Shown here: positions 7,844 to 17,165 of the stretch, piece by piece
Position numbering within the stretch: the stretch's first letter is position 1
Layout of the letters: each line of letters opens with the position of its first letter
Source: Holophagae bacterium
Lineage (GTDB): Bacteria; Acidobacteriota; Holophagae; Acanthopleuribacterales; Acanthopleuribacteraceae
Assembly: GCA_030429565.1 (NCBI GenBank)
Contig: JAUIFE010000028.1
Span: forward strand, 1-64,000
Length of the DNA stretch: 64,000 nt
Direction: 5' to 3'
The notes under the pieces: model-generated
The model's input: only the letters and a program-made list of their open reading frames with translations
What the model was told of the DNA's origin: nothing
Databases searched by the model: none
Program-made: the position numbers and the translations under genes

Positions 7844-10672
7844 CTAGGATGGCTTGGACGCGCCGGTTACGCCGCCGGACGCCGCTTCCAAAGCAGGATC
7901 AGCGTTTTGCAAGGTCCACAGCAGCTTGACAACTTCGTTGCCGGCCATGGCGGAAACAGGCACATCGAGCTGCGTGAGTAACTGGTACAAACGCGGGCCG
8001 TGTTCGGCGTGGCCGGCACACAGGGCGCCAAGCCGGTTGAACAACTCGCGTCGGGCTAAGTTGGCGCCGGCAGTTTGCAACAGCGCTTCCAACACGGGCT
8101 TCATATCGGGTAAACGCTCGGGGTGCTGGTCAATTTCGTTAGCCAACGCCTGCAAGACGTGAGCACGGGCCTTGGCGAACGGGAGCGCGGTTAATTCGGC
8201 AAGGTAACGCCATTGCGCGGGGTCCTGCACGAGTTCGCGCAACAGGCGCATGCCGTAACGCGAGACCTCACTGCGTTTGCGCTCTAGGAGCGCGGCCAAG
8301 ACGTTGGCGCCGAGTTTACCGTCACGGCGGCGCTGATCCAACAGCGCTTCGAAGCGTTGACGCGTGTCCTCTTGCGGCGAGGCCAACAACACAAACCAAA
8401 CAACCTGATCACCGCCGGCTTCGGCAAAACGTTTCTCAACCCAGCGGAAGGCATGGGCACGCACACCGGCGAGGCCGTGACTACAGAGTTTGGTGAGGTC
8501 CTTGTCACTCCACTTTTGCGGCGGGCTAAACTCGCGCAGCAAAAACTCGCCCAAACGCTGCGATTCATCGCGCTGTTTGGCCTGTAACAAGCGCCACACA
8601 ATGACGGGCTCGACGGCCCGCAAGCCATAGATCAAGGGTCCCATCATCAAGTGAATCAAGCCGTCGAGCTGGGCGGCGTCGTATTTGGTGGGCGGCAAGA
8701 ACTCGCGCGCCAACAAACAGGCCCAACGTTCGGCGAAACGCGGATCGCGTTCGGTAATGACGGCCATCAACGGCAACAGCGCGGGCGCGAATTGGGTGGG
8801 ATCACGGCGCAGCAAGCGCAGCACGCGACCAGCGATCACGCCGGCCATGGTCGAGGGCAGTTTTTGCATCAAGTGGAGCGCGGCCAAAACAACACGGTCG
8901 TCTTCCATATCGAGCATGGTCGGCCAAAAATCCATCTCAAAGCGCAGCGGCTCTTGTTCGCCTTCGGTTAACACGCGCGCGACCAGCGCCCGCAGCTCGG
9001 TGTCCTCGTCCTCGGCCAAAACCAGCAGCACGTGGGCGTCCCAGCCTTCCAAACAGGGCAAGCCCTCTTGACCGAGGTAGTCGAGTGCGGCGAGGATGTC
9101 TTTGCTGCGCTCGGCGTCAAAAGACGAAGCGAGACGAACAGCCAGACGGCGGCCGAGCTCGGCCGACTGCGTCATGGGCAGGTGCCAATTCTTAAAGTAG
9201 GTCAAACCCTCGCGACGAATGTCAGCGTCTTCATGGCTGAGCCAACCGGCCCAACTGTTGACGGCGTCGGTGAAGAGTTCGGGATTTTTTTGCAGTGATT
9301 CCAGCGCAAAGGCGCGTTTTTCGGCTTCGGGTGCGCGCATCAAAACTTGCAAAATCCGCGAACGGCTGAGCCAGGCCTCGCGGTCCCCGTGCAACAGGCT
9401 GAAGGCGAATTGGCGCGTGACGGCAAAAGGCGCTTCCAGCAGGCGTACCATGTCGTCTTCATCGACTTTGGCGGTTTCGTCAGCATGGTTTTGCAAAACG
9501 GCGATGGCGAATTGGTGGATGGGCAAGGCGGCGCTCTCGAGCAACAGGCGCAGGCAACGCTCGGGGAAAAAGTCCCAATGGGCCTTAAAACTCTCTTCCC
9601 TTTGCTCGCTTTTCGGATCGCCCGGCCGGTAAGGATCGCGGCAGCGCCACGACAGACGCGCGGTCTCTACGCTGTAGCGTTCACTTTCACCGTGGATGAT
9701 GTGGTTGAGCGCATAGTAGCCGGCGTAATGGTCGAGCACCACTTCCCGCTCCTGCGCCTCAATCGCGTCGGTCCAACGGTAACGGCGCACGGGGCGCGAA
9801 TCGTCCTGGGTGAAATGACGCAGGTACTCGGTGGCAAAGGCGGTGTAGGCCTCGGCATCGTAAACGGCGAGACGACTGAGGTAGCGCCAAACGGCGCGGC
9901 GCAAGAAGGTCTTGGTTTTGCGGGTGAAACCAATGCGGCAATCGGACATCGTCATTTCTTTTTGCACATTGACGCGAAACACGTCGTCACCATCTTGAAC
10001 CCAACCCCATTCGGACACTTTCTGGGCTTCTTCCGTTTCAATACGGTAGGCGGTCAGGCCAAAAACTTCCGCATCACCGCGAAAATAGGCCATCTTAAAA
10101 ATGCGTTTAAAGAAGCGGAAAAAAGGCGGACGCAAGGGACAAATGCGCAGTGTTTCCAAAAGGGCGGGCCGCACGGTTTGGTCGTCGACTTGGTAAAGAC
10201 GCCACAGAACGGCGGCGTGTTTGGCGCGCGGCTCGCGTCGCACCAAGGCAACGAAATGACGCGGAAAGGTGGGAATCTCGCGCAACAAATCGCGATAAAA
10301 GGGATCCAAACCCTGATAAAGCACGCGCTGAAACCGGGTTAAATCTTTTAAGGACAACAACATGCGCCAGGCCTCGCCGGACATCAGACGCACGTGATCT
10401 TTTAGGGTGACATCGCGCTGGAGTTCATCGAGCAAGGGCAAAAGGCCGTGAAAACGACAGCGACCGGCGGCCCAGGCGGCGGCGTAAACGACATCGGGTT
10501 CGGGCGAACGCAGGGAGCGCTGCACCGCCTCTTCGGCCTCGCGAATACGCAGTTCACCGGCACGCCACAGCAGGCGCGACAATTTGCGTCGCGAGGTGCC
10601 GGGATAAAGGGCGGCACCGTTGAGTTGTCGCAAAAACAAAGTGCGATCGTGAAAAGAGCCGGAGTGAGCCAC
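7844..10672 (-). CDS. Large ARM/HEAT-repeat protein, probable retron partner
   Basis: A 942-residue soluble protein made almost entirely of degenerate helical repeats of about 35-45 residues with alternating hydrophobic and charged helices; no signal peptide or membrane segment. An internal segment around residues 245-275 (GFTRKTKTFLRRAVWRYL) is conserved, as I recall, in ARM/HEAT proteins that travel with WGR or SWIM-domain proteins. Retron classifications include a class, type XIII as I remember it, whose accessory genes are an ARM/HEAT protein and a SWIM/WGR protein. No second partner is visible here. The gene is co-directional with the msr-msd RNA and reverse transcriptase, so an effector or scaffold role in a retron defence unit is the best inference. 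The GTG start has a distant GGAAAGG, so the N-terminus is uncertain. Confidence 0.7.
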   Translation of the reverse strand: MAHSGSFHDRTLFLRQLNGAALYPGTSRRKLSRLLWRAGELRIREAEEAVQRSLRSPEPDVVYAAAWAAGRCRFHGLLPLLDELQRDVTLKDHVRLMSGEAWRMLLSLKDLTRFQRVLYQGLDPFYRDLLREIPTFPRHFVALVRREPRAKHAAVLWRLYQVDDQTVRPALLETLRICPLRPPFFRFFKRIFKMAYFRGDAEVFGLTAYRIETEEAQKVSEWGWVQDGDDVFRVNVQKEMTMSDCRIGFTRKTKTFLRRAVWRYLSRLAVYDAEAYTAFATEYLRHFTQDDSRPVRRYRWTDAIEAQEREVVLDHYAGYYALNHIIHGESERYSVETARLSWRCRDPYRPGDPKSEQREESFKAHWDFFPERCLRLLLESAALPIHQFAIAVLQNHADETAKVDEDDMVRLLEAPFAVTRQFAFSLLHGDREAWLSRSRILQVLMRAPEAEKRAFALESLQKNPELFTDAVNSWAGWLSHEDADIRREGLTYFKNWHLPMTQSAELGRRLAVRLASSFDAERSKDILAALDYLGQEGLPCLEGWDAHVLLVLAEDEDTELRALVARVLTEGEQEPLRFEMDFWPTMLDMEDDRVVLAALHLMQKLPSTMAGVIAGRVLRLLRRDPTQFAPALLPLMAVITERDPRFAERWACLLAREFLPPTKYDAAQLDGLIHLMMGPLIYGLRAVEPVIVWRLLQAKQRDESQRLGEFLLREFSPPQKWSDKDLTKLCSHGLAGVRAHAFRWVEKRFAEAGGDQVVWFVLLASPQEDTRQRFEALLDQRRRDGKLGANVLAALLERKRSEVSRYGMRLLRELVQDPAQWRYLAELTALPFAKARAHVLQALANEIDQHPERLPDMKPVLEALLQTAGANLARRELFNRLGALCAGHAEHGPRLYQLLTQLDVPVSAMAGNEVVKLLWTLQNADPALEAASGGVTGASKPS

Positions 10673-10824
10673 GATTCGTAGTAAACCTTTCCCGATAATG
10701 TGGTTACCAAACAGGGGTAAAGCGGAGTTAACGCCGAACCACCATCATAACACGGCCGAGCGGCTTTGCAGCGGCTGGGACAGGGGGCAACCTAAATTCG
10801 TGATGCGCAGCGCCCACCAAACCC

Positions 10825-12759
10825 CTAAAGCAGCAGGTAAAACACGGCGAAGGTGATCAAGGTCGGCGCAAGCGCGTATTGCAGCAGTTTGACGGGCGAG
10901 ACACCACCGTCGAAAAACCCTTTGAGAATGGAGAGGCCGGCGGGGTTAGGCGCGTTGGCAATAACGGTTAAGCCGCCACCGGTGACGGCACCGGCAACGA
11001 CGGCGATTTTCAGGTCGTCACTGAGGTCGGGTACCAGCGTGGCCAGGTAGGTAATGGCGGCATTATCGTTAAAGGCGGTCAGCACCATGGCGCCGAACAT
11101 CAGCGGTAACTCGCCGAGTCGGCCGAGCACGGGTTCAATCCACCAGGCCTGAACGCCGCCGTGAATAACAAGGCCGGCGAGGAAAAAGCCGACAAGCACG
11201 GGCACCTTGAGGTCGAGATAGTTTTGGTAGTGTTTGGTGACGGAGGTGAACCCCAAGAAAAACAGCAACCCGCCCATGAAAAGCACGGGATAGTGGGCGT
11301 TGGCCACGGTCCACGCCATGAACAGCACATGCACGAGCATGACCCAGTAAGGGACAAAATCTTCGCGCATGTTCCAGGAAGGATCGATGTAAGTGGGACG
11401 GCTGCGTTTGGGGAGCAGACCGGGCACGGCGCGTCCCATTTCGTGTTCTTTAATCTCGGCGAAACGCGATTCAAAGGCCCATTCGAACAGCTCGACACCG
11501 GTCATCGGTGTTTTGCGGAAATCGGCGAACTTCTCTTCAAAGACCTTGTCGAACAAGGATTGAGCCTCGGGACTGTTGAGGTCGACCACTTTGCCGACGA
11601 GATCTTTGACAATTTTGTTGCGGATATCGGACTTGATGTGTTCGAACTTGTCGTCCAAACGCTCGCCGAATTTCAGTTCTTTTTCAAGGATCGACTCGGT
11701 TTTTTCGAATTCGGCCAACATGCGTTCACTGGGCATGTAGGCAGAGCGCAATTGGTTGCCGAGGCGCACAACGGCGTATTTGAGCTGCAATTTTCTGAGG
11801 TCTTCGCGGAAGAAATAGTAGTAAACGCTGTTGACGATCAAGATGCAGATGACGGCTTTCCAACCGAAGTTGGTGACCATAAAAGTCAAGTCCCAGTTCC
11901 AGGGGCCGGCGACCATCAACACGGGCGGAGCGGCGAAATGGGTCATGGTGCCGCCAATGGAGACGTTGACGAATAACAGCGCCAGCGTGCCGTATTTGAG
12001 GCTTTCCTTGGGGTTCAACTTGTAGAACTTTTGCGACAACAGCAGGGCGGAAATGGTCATGGCGGCGGGTTCGGTAATAAAAGAACCGAGGATGGGGCCG
12101 ACAGTGAGAATGGTAAACCACCAGGCGACGAGCATGCCGCCAAAAAAGTTGGCAATACGCCACATAAGCAGCTCAGAGAGCTTGAGAATAGGACGCGTAC
12201 TGGAAAGCGTCATAATGGCAATGACGAACAGCGGTTCGGTGAAGTTGACGTCGTGAGAAATGTAGTATTTGGTGGTGGTCCAATCGAAGAAGAGGGTGAT
12301 CGCGCCCATGAGCACGAGTGCCCAAATGCCGAAAACAGCTTCAACTTCGCCCAAGTAATGCAACAGGCGGGCGCCCATGTGAACGGAGCCGGCTTTGGCT
12401 TCGCCGCGATCAATGGCGTCCTCGTGTTTGTGTTCCAAACGGTGGGATAAGTCGAGTAGGCGCGCGGACAAGAAGGTGTGCATGATGGCCAAAAAGAAGA
12501 TGAGCGTGGCCACCACGTTAAAGGGCTGTTCTTTGGCGCGCAGCATAATGATTTCCAAAATGCCGTCTAGTTTTTTGTCGTTGTAGCCATTGAGGGGCGG
12601 CGGAAATTGCGTGGCGGCACTAGGGTCGCCACCGCCGCCACCGGCGGCCAAAAGCGGCAGCGCCACACCCAACACCAGCAACACAACGAGGATCCACTTA
12701 GCGTGTTTGCCCCACGGGCGAAAACCGAAATGGATTTTGGTCCACGAATCGTTCAACAT
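10825..12759 (-). CDS. Putative Na+/H+ antiporter
   Basis: A 644-residue inner-membrane protein with a Leu/Ala-rich signal-like start and about a dozen hydrophobic segments. The C-terminal half has FNDNAAITYLATL and AGAVTGGGLTVIANAPNPAG, typical of the putative Na+/H+ antiporter family of the ion transporter superfamily. A charged insertion of about 120 residues (about 320-450) separates the two membrane halves and is predicted to be cytoplasmic. The ATG at 12759 begins a segment that runs directly into the first membrane helix. It is a single-gene unit, separated from the ARM/HEAT gene by about 150 nt with no obvious terminator. Exchange of sodium for protons is inferred from the family; substrate specificity cannot be read here. 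Confidence 0.8.
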   Translation of the reverse strand: MLNDSWTKIHFGFRPWGKHAKWILVVLLVLGVALPLLAAGGGGGDPSAATQFPPPLNGYNDKKLDGILEIIMLRAKEQPFNVVATLIFFLAIMHTFLSARLLDLSHRLEHKHEDAIDRGEAKAGSVHMGARLLHYLGEVEAVFGIWALVLMGAITLFFDWTTTKYYISHDVNFTEPLFVIAIMTLSSTRPILKLSELLMWRIANFFGGMLVAWWFTILTVGPILGSFITEPAAMTISALLLSQKFYKLNPKESLKYGTLALLFVNVSIGGTMTHFAAPPVLMVAGPWNWDLTFMVTNFGWKAVICILIVNSVYYYFFREDLRKLQLKYAVVRLGNQLRSAYMPSERMLAEFEKTESILEKELKFGERLDDKFEHIKSDIRNKIVKDLVGKVVDLNSPEAQSLFDKVFEEKFADFRKTPMTGVELFEWAFESRFAEIKEHEMGRAVPGLLPKRSRPTYIDPSWNMREDFVPYWVMLVHVLFMAWTVANAHYPVLFMGGLLFFLGFTSVTKHYQNYLDLKVPVLVGFFLAGLVIHGGVQAWWIEPVLGRLGELPLMFGAMVLTAFNDNAAITYLATLVPDLSDDLKIAVVAGAVTGGGLTVIANAPNPAGLSILKGFFDGGVSPVKLLQYALAPTLITFAVFYLLL

Positions 12760-13487
12760 GCACTAGCCTTTGAATTTAAGAAGTGAAAGCCAAGATAATC
12801 CACCAGCGAAAGGCGCAAAAGAAGCTTCTAAACGAAACCATTTCCTGCTCTCTTATCGGTCAAACTTTGTCAACCATAACCCGTCGACGATAACCTTTCA
12901 ACGCGGGTTGTTGTAACGGGGGTTAGACCGAGCGGGCGGCGATGCACCGATGATAGCGGTCGGCGCCGGTCAATCTGAAAATTGGCCGGTTCTTTTACCC
13001 AGCATTTACGCCCGCCATTCTTATTAAATACGCGGGGCATTTATTGCGGATCGGAGCGGGTATCCGGCGTGAATAAAGCAAGTAACGCATTTTTAACGGC
13101 CAGGTAAACGCGGTGGGTCGGCAGCGACACCTCACGCCATCCTGGACAAGGGTCATCGCCCGCCCAAATCGGCGCGGGTGACGCCCCGTTCACCATGGAT
13201 TGACAGGCCCCAACGGCTGCGTTAGGATCTAGCATCTTTATCGGCTCCGCTCATGACACAAGAGCAAGAATACATTGATCTTATTGGACGATTCGATGTT
13301 CGATGTTTTTGCCGGCTCCCGCTCTTTGGCAAAGCTTTTCCAATCCTTATCGAGTTTGCACAACCCAATATGCTCAAGCTTACGACCCCGGCGCTTGGCG
13401 CCGCCTGTGTGTGATGCGGACCTTCCCGAGATAGAGGTGTTGCAGACGGGGCAGCGCCGTTTTTTGATTCATGTTTAGGAGGACGGG
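12760..13487. other. Divergent intergenic region between two transporter genes
   Basis: About 730 nt containing the promoters of the antiporter (minus) and the NSS transporter (plus). A weak stem at 12971-12994 (CCGG/CAAT arms) is followed by a T-rich run. Reading frames of 64-120 codons on the minus strand lack good start signals. AGGAGGACGGG at the right end is the ribosome-binding site of the transporter. Confidence 0.55.
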
Positions 13488-14933
13488 GTGTCCAATCAGC
13501 GCGATCAGTGGAGCAGTTCGCTCGGTTTTGTTCTCGCCGCCGCGGGTTCCGCCGTGGGACTCGGCAACCTCTGGAAGTTTCCATACATTACGTGGGACAA
13601 CCAAGGGGGGGGATTTGTTCTCGTTTATTTAGCTTGTATTTTGTTGGTGGGGATGCCGGTCATGATGGCCGAAATTATTATCGGGCGTCACACGCAAGAA
13701 AGCCCGGTCCCGGCTTTTGAAAAAGCCGCCAAGAACCTGCCGTTAGAAAAGTTCTGGCCAATTGTCGGCTGGCTGGGTGTCATCGCCGGCCTGGTCATTT
13801 TGTCGTTTTACGCGGTTGTCGCCGGCTGGTCGATTAGTTCGTTTTACTACTGCATCAAATGGTCAACCAGCGGTTATGTCACCGGCGACGTCAAGTTCGG
13901 CGAATTTGTCGGCAACGCGCCGTTGCAGTTAGGTTTAACACTGGCCTTCAGCTTGTTAACGGCCTTTATCGTGACCCGCGGTATTGCCGGCGGTATTGAA
14001 AAGGCCACCAAAGTTTTGATGCCGGTGTTGCTTTCCATTTTGGTGTTGCTGACGCTCAACAGCTTCACGCTGGACGGTGCCGGTCAGGCCTTGGCTTTCA
14101 TTTTCACGCCAAGCCCAATGAAAGACGGCGAACACGGTTTCCTGGAAGCACTGGGCCATGCCTTTTTCACGCTGTCGCTGGGTATGGGCGCGATGATCAC
14201 CTACGGCTCCTACATGGGCAAAAAAGAGTCGATTCTCAAAGCGTCGGCCGCGATCGTTCTGCTGGACACGCTCATCGCGCTGATGGCCAGTTTCATCATG
14301 TTCACGATTCTGTTCAGTTTCCCCAGCGTGGTCGAAAAGATGGGCAAAAGTACGGCGGGCATGTTGTTTGTGACCCTGCCCGAGATGTTTTACACGGAAA
14401 TGCCGTTCGGCAGCATCATCGCACCGATTTTCTACATCTTGGTTGGCTTCGCAGCTTTATCTTCGACGATATCACTGCTTGAAGTCGTGGTTTCGCTGTT
14501 TGTCGACAAATTGAAGTGGAGCCGCATTAAAGCAACGGCGGTCTCCTCGGGTGTCATTTTCGCCTTCAGCGTGTTGTGCGCCTTGTCCAACGGTGCCAGC
14601 GCCTGGTTGAGCAACTTCAAATTGTTCGGCAATGCCGACAGTGGCCTTATGTACAGCCTCAACAAGACGTTCTTCGCCAACAAGGCGGGTTTCATGAACG
14701 CCTTCGACCACCTCTCGGCCAACTGGCTGCTGCCGGTGGGCGGTTTCTTCATCACGCTGTTCGTCGGTTGGGTCTTCCCAGCCAAGGTCGCAGCGGATGA
14801 ACTGGGCATGCTCGATGAACAAGGTAATCCCAACAAGCTGTTTAAAACAGTGCAGTTTTTGTTGCGTTTTATCGCACCGGTCGCCATCGGCTACATTATC
14901 GCGAAAGTCATGTTGGGGACGGACTTCGCCTAA
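13488..14933 (+). CDS. Sodium-dependent transporter of the NSS/SNF family
   Basis: A 481-residue inner-membrane symporter that would couple Na+ entry to uptake of an amino acid or similar solute. The N-terminal GSAVGLGNLWKFPY motif is the hallmark of NSS transporters and contributes to the Na+ and substrate sites in helix 1. Eleven or twelve hydrophobic segments follow, as in bacterial members of about 440-510 residues. The GTG start has a strong AGGAGG 6 nt upstream. The gene stands alone and ends in a hairpin terminator. The substrate cannot be assigned. Confidence 0.9.
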   Translation: MSNQRDQWSSSLGFVLAAAGSAVGLGNLWKFPYITWDNQGGGFVLVYLACILLVGMPVMMAEIIIGRHTQESPVPAFEKAAKNLPLEKFWPIVGWLGVIAGLVILSFYAVVAGWSISSFYYCIKWSTSGYVTGDVKFGEFVGNAPLQLGLTLAFSLLTAFIVTRGIAGGIEKATKVLMPVLLSILVLLTLNSFTLDGAGQALAFIFTPSPMKDGEHGFLEALGHAFFTLSLGMGAMITYGSYMGKKESILKASAAIVLLDTLIALMASFIMFTILFSFPSVVEKMGKSTAGMLFVTLPEMFYTEMPFGSIIAPIFYILVGFAALSSTISLLEVVVSLFVDKLKWSRIKATAVSSGVIFAFSVLCALSNGASAWLSNFKLFGNADSGLMYSLNKTFFANKAGFMNAFDHLSANWLLPVGGFFITLFVGWVFPAKVAADELGMLDEQGNPNKLFKTVQFLLRFIAPVAIGYIIAKVMLGTDFA

Positions 14934-14954
14934 CGCGCACCACCCCCAACCCAC

Positions 14955-15006
14955 AACGCCGACGCGTGGCGACCCCGAGCGGGCCGAAACGACGTCGGCG
15001 TTTTTG
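14955..15006 (+). terminator. Rho-independent terminator after the NSS transporter
   Basis: Arms AACGCCGACG (14955-14964) and CGTCGGCGTT (14993-15002) form a GC-rich stem followed by a run of T. It begins about 20 nt after the stop codon. The loop of about 28 nt is long. Confidence 0.75.
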
Positions 15007-15126
15007 CGTTTTGCGCTATGATGATGCCGCATTGAGACGGCAGCCTGGCAACGCGATGCAACCGCGCCGGTGTTTTTTCCGTTTTATGCAGTGAGCCGCC
15101 CAATCACCTGATGCCTGCGGCGGAGG

Positions 15127-15939
15127 ATGGTTTATTTGGTTGAAAGTTCTGTTCCGATTCGATTTAGCATCATTGATTACCTCAACGCGCTGCCACTAAA
15201 CATGGCTTTTAAAGACGGCATTTTTGGCGAAGAGGTCACCCTTCACTTCGACTTCCCTTCCCAGTGCGCCGACAACCTGGCCTCGAATCGCTGCGATGTC
15301 GGCTTGATTTCCAGCATTGAATACCAGCGCATTCCCAACCTGCTGGTGGCACCGCACATTTGCATCGGCGCCCATCGCGAGGTGCGCAGCGTGCTGATTC
15401 TCAGCAAAAAACCCTTCGCCGAGATCCAAACACTGGCCTTGGACCGTTTTTCACGTTCATCAGCGGCGCTGGTTCAGGTGTTGTTTCACCTGCGTGTCGG
15501 CCGCCAACCGCGTTACCTAACCATGTCGCCGGAACCGTCGACGATGCTGGCGGAAGCGGACGCGGCGCTGATCATTGGTGACGCGGCCCTGCGTCCACTG
15601 CCCGACGATGTTGAAAAAATCGACCTTGCCGCCGAATGGTACGCGCAAACAGGGCTGCCGTTTGTGTTTGCTTTTTGGACAATGAGGCGCCACGTTAACC
15701 GCGAGAAGGTAACGGCGATGCTGATGCAAGCCAAGCAGTACGGCCTACCGCGCATTGAACAGCGCATGGCCGATATCCAGGCGCGATGGCCGTATCCGAA
15801 GGACGAAATCACGGCTTATTTCCGCCACAACATTCACTACGATTTGGGTGAAGCCGAACGCGAGAGCCTGACGATGTTTTACCGCTACGCGGAAGAAGCG
15901 GGCCTGATCAAACACCCGCGCCACCCGGAGTGGGCTTAA
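15127..15939 (+). CDS. mqnA: Chorismate dehydratase MqnA (menaquinone, futalosine pathway)
   Basis: Converts chorismate to 3-[(1-carboxyvinyl)oxy]benzoate, the first step of the futalosine route to menaquinone. The 270-residue protein has the two-lobe binding-protein fold of the MqnA/MqnD family. IDYLNALPL near the N-terminus, NRCDVGLISSIEY and the ADAALIIGDAAL segment are typical of MqnA. The ATG at 15127 follows GGAGG with no spacer; the TTG at 15136, with a 9-nt spacer, may be the true start. The gene is isolated, so the rest of the pathway lies elsewhere. It ends at a terminator shared with htpX on the other strand. Confidence 0.88.
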   Translation: MVYLVESSVPIRFSIIDYLNALPLNMAFKDGIFGEEVTLHFDFPSQCADNLASNRCDVGLISSIEYQRIPNLLVAPHICIGAHREVRSVLILSKKPFAEIQTLALDRFSRSSAALVQVLFHLRVGRQPRYLTMSPEPSTMLAEADAALIIGDAALRPLPDDVEKIDLAAEWYAQTGLPFVFAFWTMRRHVNREKVTAMLMQAKQYGLPRIEQRMADIQARWPYPKDEITAYFRHNIHYDLGEAERESLTMFYRYAEEAGLIKHPRHPEWA

Positions 15940-15947
15940 GCAATAAC

Positions 15948-15986
15948 AAAAAAACCGCGCCAACCTTTGCAGGCGGCGCGGTTTTT
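15948..15986. terminator. Bidirectional terminator between mqnA and htpX
   Basis: CCGCGCC (15955-15961) pairs with GGCGCGG (15975-15981), flanked by an A-tract on the left and a T-tract on the right. It therefore works in both directions for these convergent genes. Confidence 0.88.
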
Positions 15987-16010
15987 GTTAGGCGGGTAAA
16001 CCGTTAGCGC

Positions 16011-16868
16011 TTACATTTGCGCCAAACGTTCGATACGGTCTTCCAAAGACGGGTGGGTCGACCACATGGAAACGCGTTTAGGGCTGCTGATCTTTTGCAG
16101 CGCCATGCCGCCGGTGGCGCGGTCAACCATGGTTTGGTTTTGCAAGGCTTCCAAAGCGCGGGCCATTTGCCGTGGGCTGGTCAAGCGTGCGGCACCGGCG
16201 TCGGCGCGGTACTCACGTTGGCGACTAAACCAGGCGATGGGAATGTAAGCAAGGAACATAAAGACGTTTTCAAGAACCATGACGACGATGATGTAACCGA
16301 AAAAGCCCAGCCCGCCGCCACCTTCATCGTCGCTCAGGAAGGTGTCGATAGCAATGGCGACCATGCGCGCAAAGAACATAACAAAGGCGTTGGCGACACC
16401 GGTCAGCAGCGACATGGTCACCATGTCGCCATTGGCGATGTGCGAAATTTCGTGGGCGGCAACGGCTTCGACTTCTTGGTCGTTCATTTGGTGGAGTAAA
16501 CCGGTGGAAAAGGCCACGAGCGAGCTACTTTTGGAAGGGCCGGTGGCAAAGGCATTGGGTTCAGGTGAATCGTAAAGGCCAACCTCGGGAACCGGAATCC
16601 CGGCTTCACGGGCCAGATAGGCAACCATGCGGTGCAAGGGATCGTCCTCGGGAAGCAATTCGATGCCGTAGGCGCGTTTGGCAGCCCAGCGGCTGATAAA
16701 CAAGGAAATCATGGCACCCGACATCCCGAAGATCCCACAGAAAATGGCGAGACCGGTGGTGCCTTGGAGACGGATCCCCATCATGGGCAGCAGCACGTTG
16801 AGTATGACTGAAACAGTGACGACAACCAGCAGGTTGGTCATTAAAAACAAGCCGATACGCTTGAGCAT
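16011..16868 (-). CDS. htpX: Membrane zinc metalloprotease HtpX
   Basis: Inner-membrane M48B protease that degrades misfolded membrane proteins. The 285-residue length is usual. Two membrane segments at the N-terminus (about 5-25 and 33-55) precede the zinc motif AAHEISHIA (HExxH at about 139-143). Two more hydrophobic segments follow, and REYRADAGAA supplies the third ligand region. The ATG at 16868 has GGAGG 9 nt upstream. It is divergent from the Ser/Thr kinase gene, and the shared upstream region contains a 10-bp inverted repeat. Confidence 0.93.
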   Translation of the reverse strand: MLKRIGLFLMTNLLVVVTVSVILNVLLPMMGIRLQGTTGLAIFCGIFGMSGAMISLFISRWAAKRAYGIELLPEDDPLHRMVAYLAREAGIPVPEVGLYDSPEPNAFATGPSKSSSLVAFSTGLLHQMNDQEVEAVAAHEISHIANGDMVTMSLLTGVANAFVMFFARMVAIAIDTFLSDDEGGGGLGFFGYIIVVMVLENVFMFLAYIPIAWFSRQREYRADAGAARLTSPRQMARALEALQNQTMVDRATGGMALQKISSPKRVSMWSTHPSLEDRIERLAQM

Positions 16869-16982
16869 AGGAATTTTCCTCCGAAATCAATCAAAACCAA
16901 GAGGGTTGATTGGTAAGAAACAAAGAGATCGGAATGCCGACGATACATCAAACGAAAGCGCCGAACCACGGTGGCCACCGAG

Positions 16983-17015
16983 CTTGATCTGATTTCAATC
17001 CCGTTTCAGATCAAG
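16983..17015. promoter_or_regulatory. Perfect 10-bp inverted repeat between htpX and the kinase gene
   Basis: CTTGATCTGA (16983-16992) and its exact complement (17006-17015) are separated by 13 nt. It lies in the 297-nt divergent region, so it may be an operator for one or both genes. No factor can be named, and no T-tract follows. Confidence 0.45.
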
Positions 17016-17165
17016 TGGGTGCACAACCTCAATTGAAGATATACTCCGATAGACGGCCTCGGGTTTCAAGAGGAACCGTCACGCCGGCGCAAAGAATCGC
17101 AGCCGGCAACCCGGCCGACGCGTTTCGCATGCAACGCCGCATCCTTTCGCACAGCGCTTTTTGAG

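Noticed and set aside
13041..13235. 64-codon minus-strand frame between the transporter genes
   Set aside because: Only a weak upstream GGAG and no recognisable sequence; it lies in a divergent promoter region.
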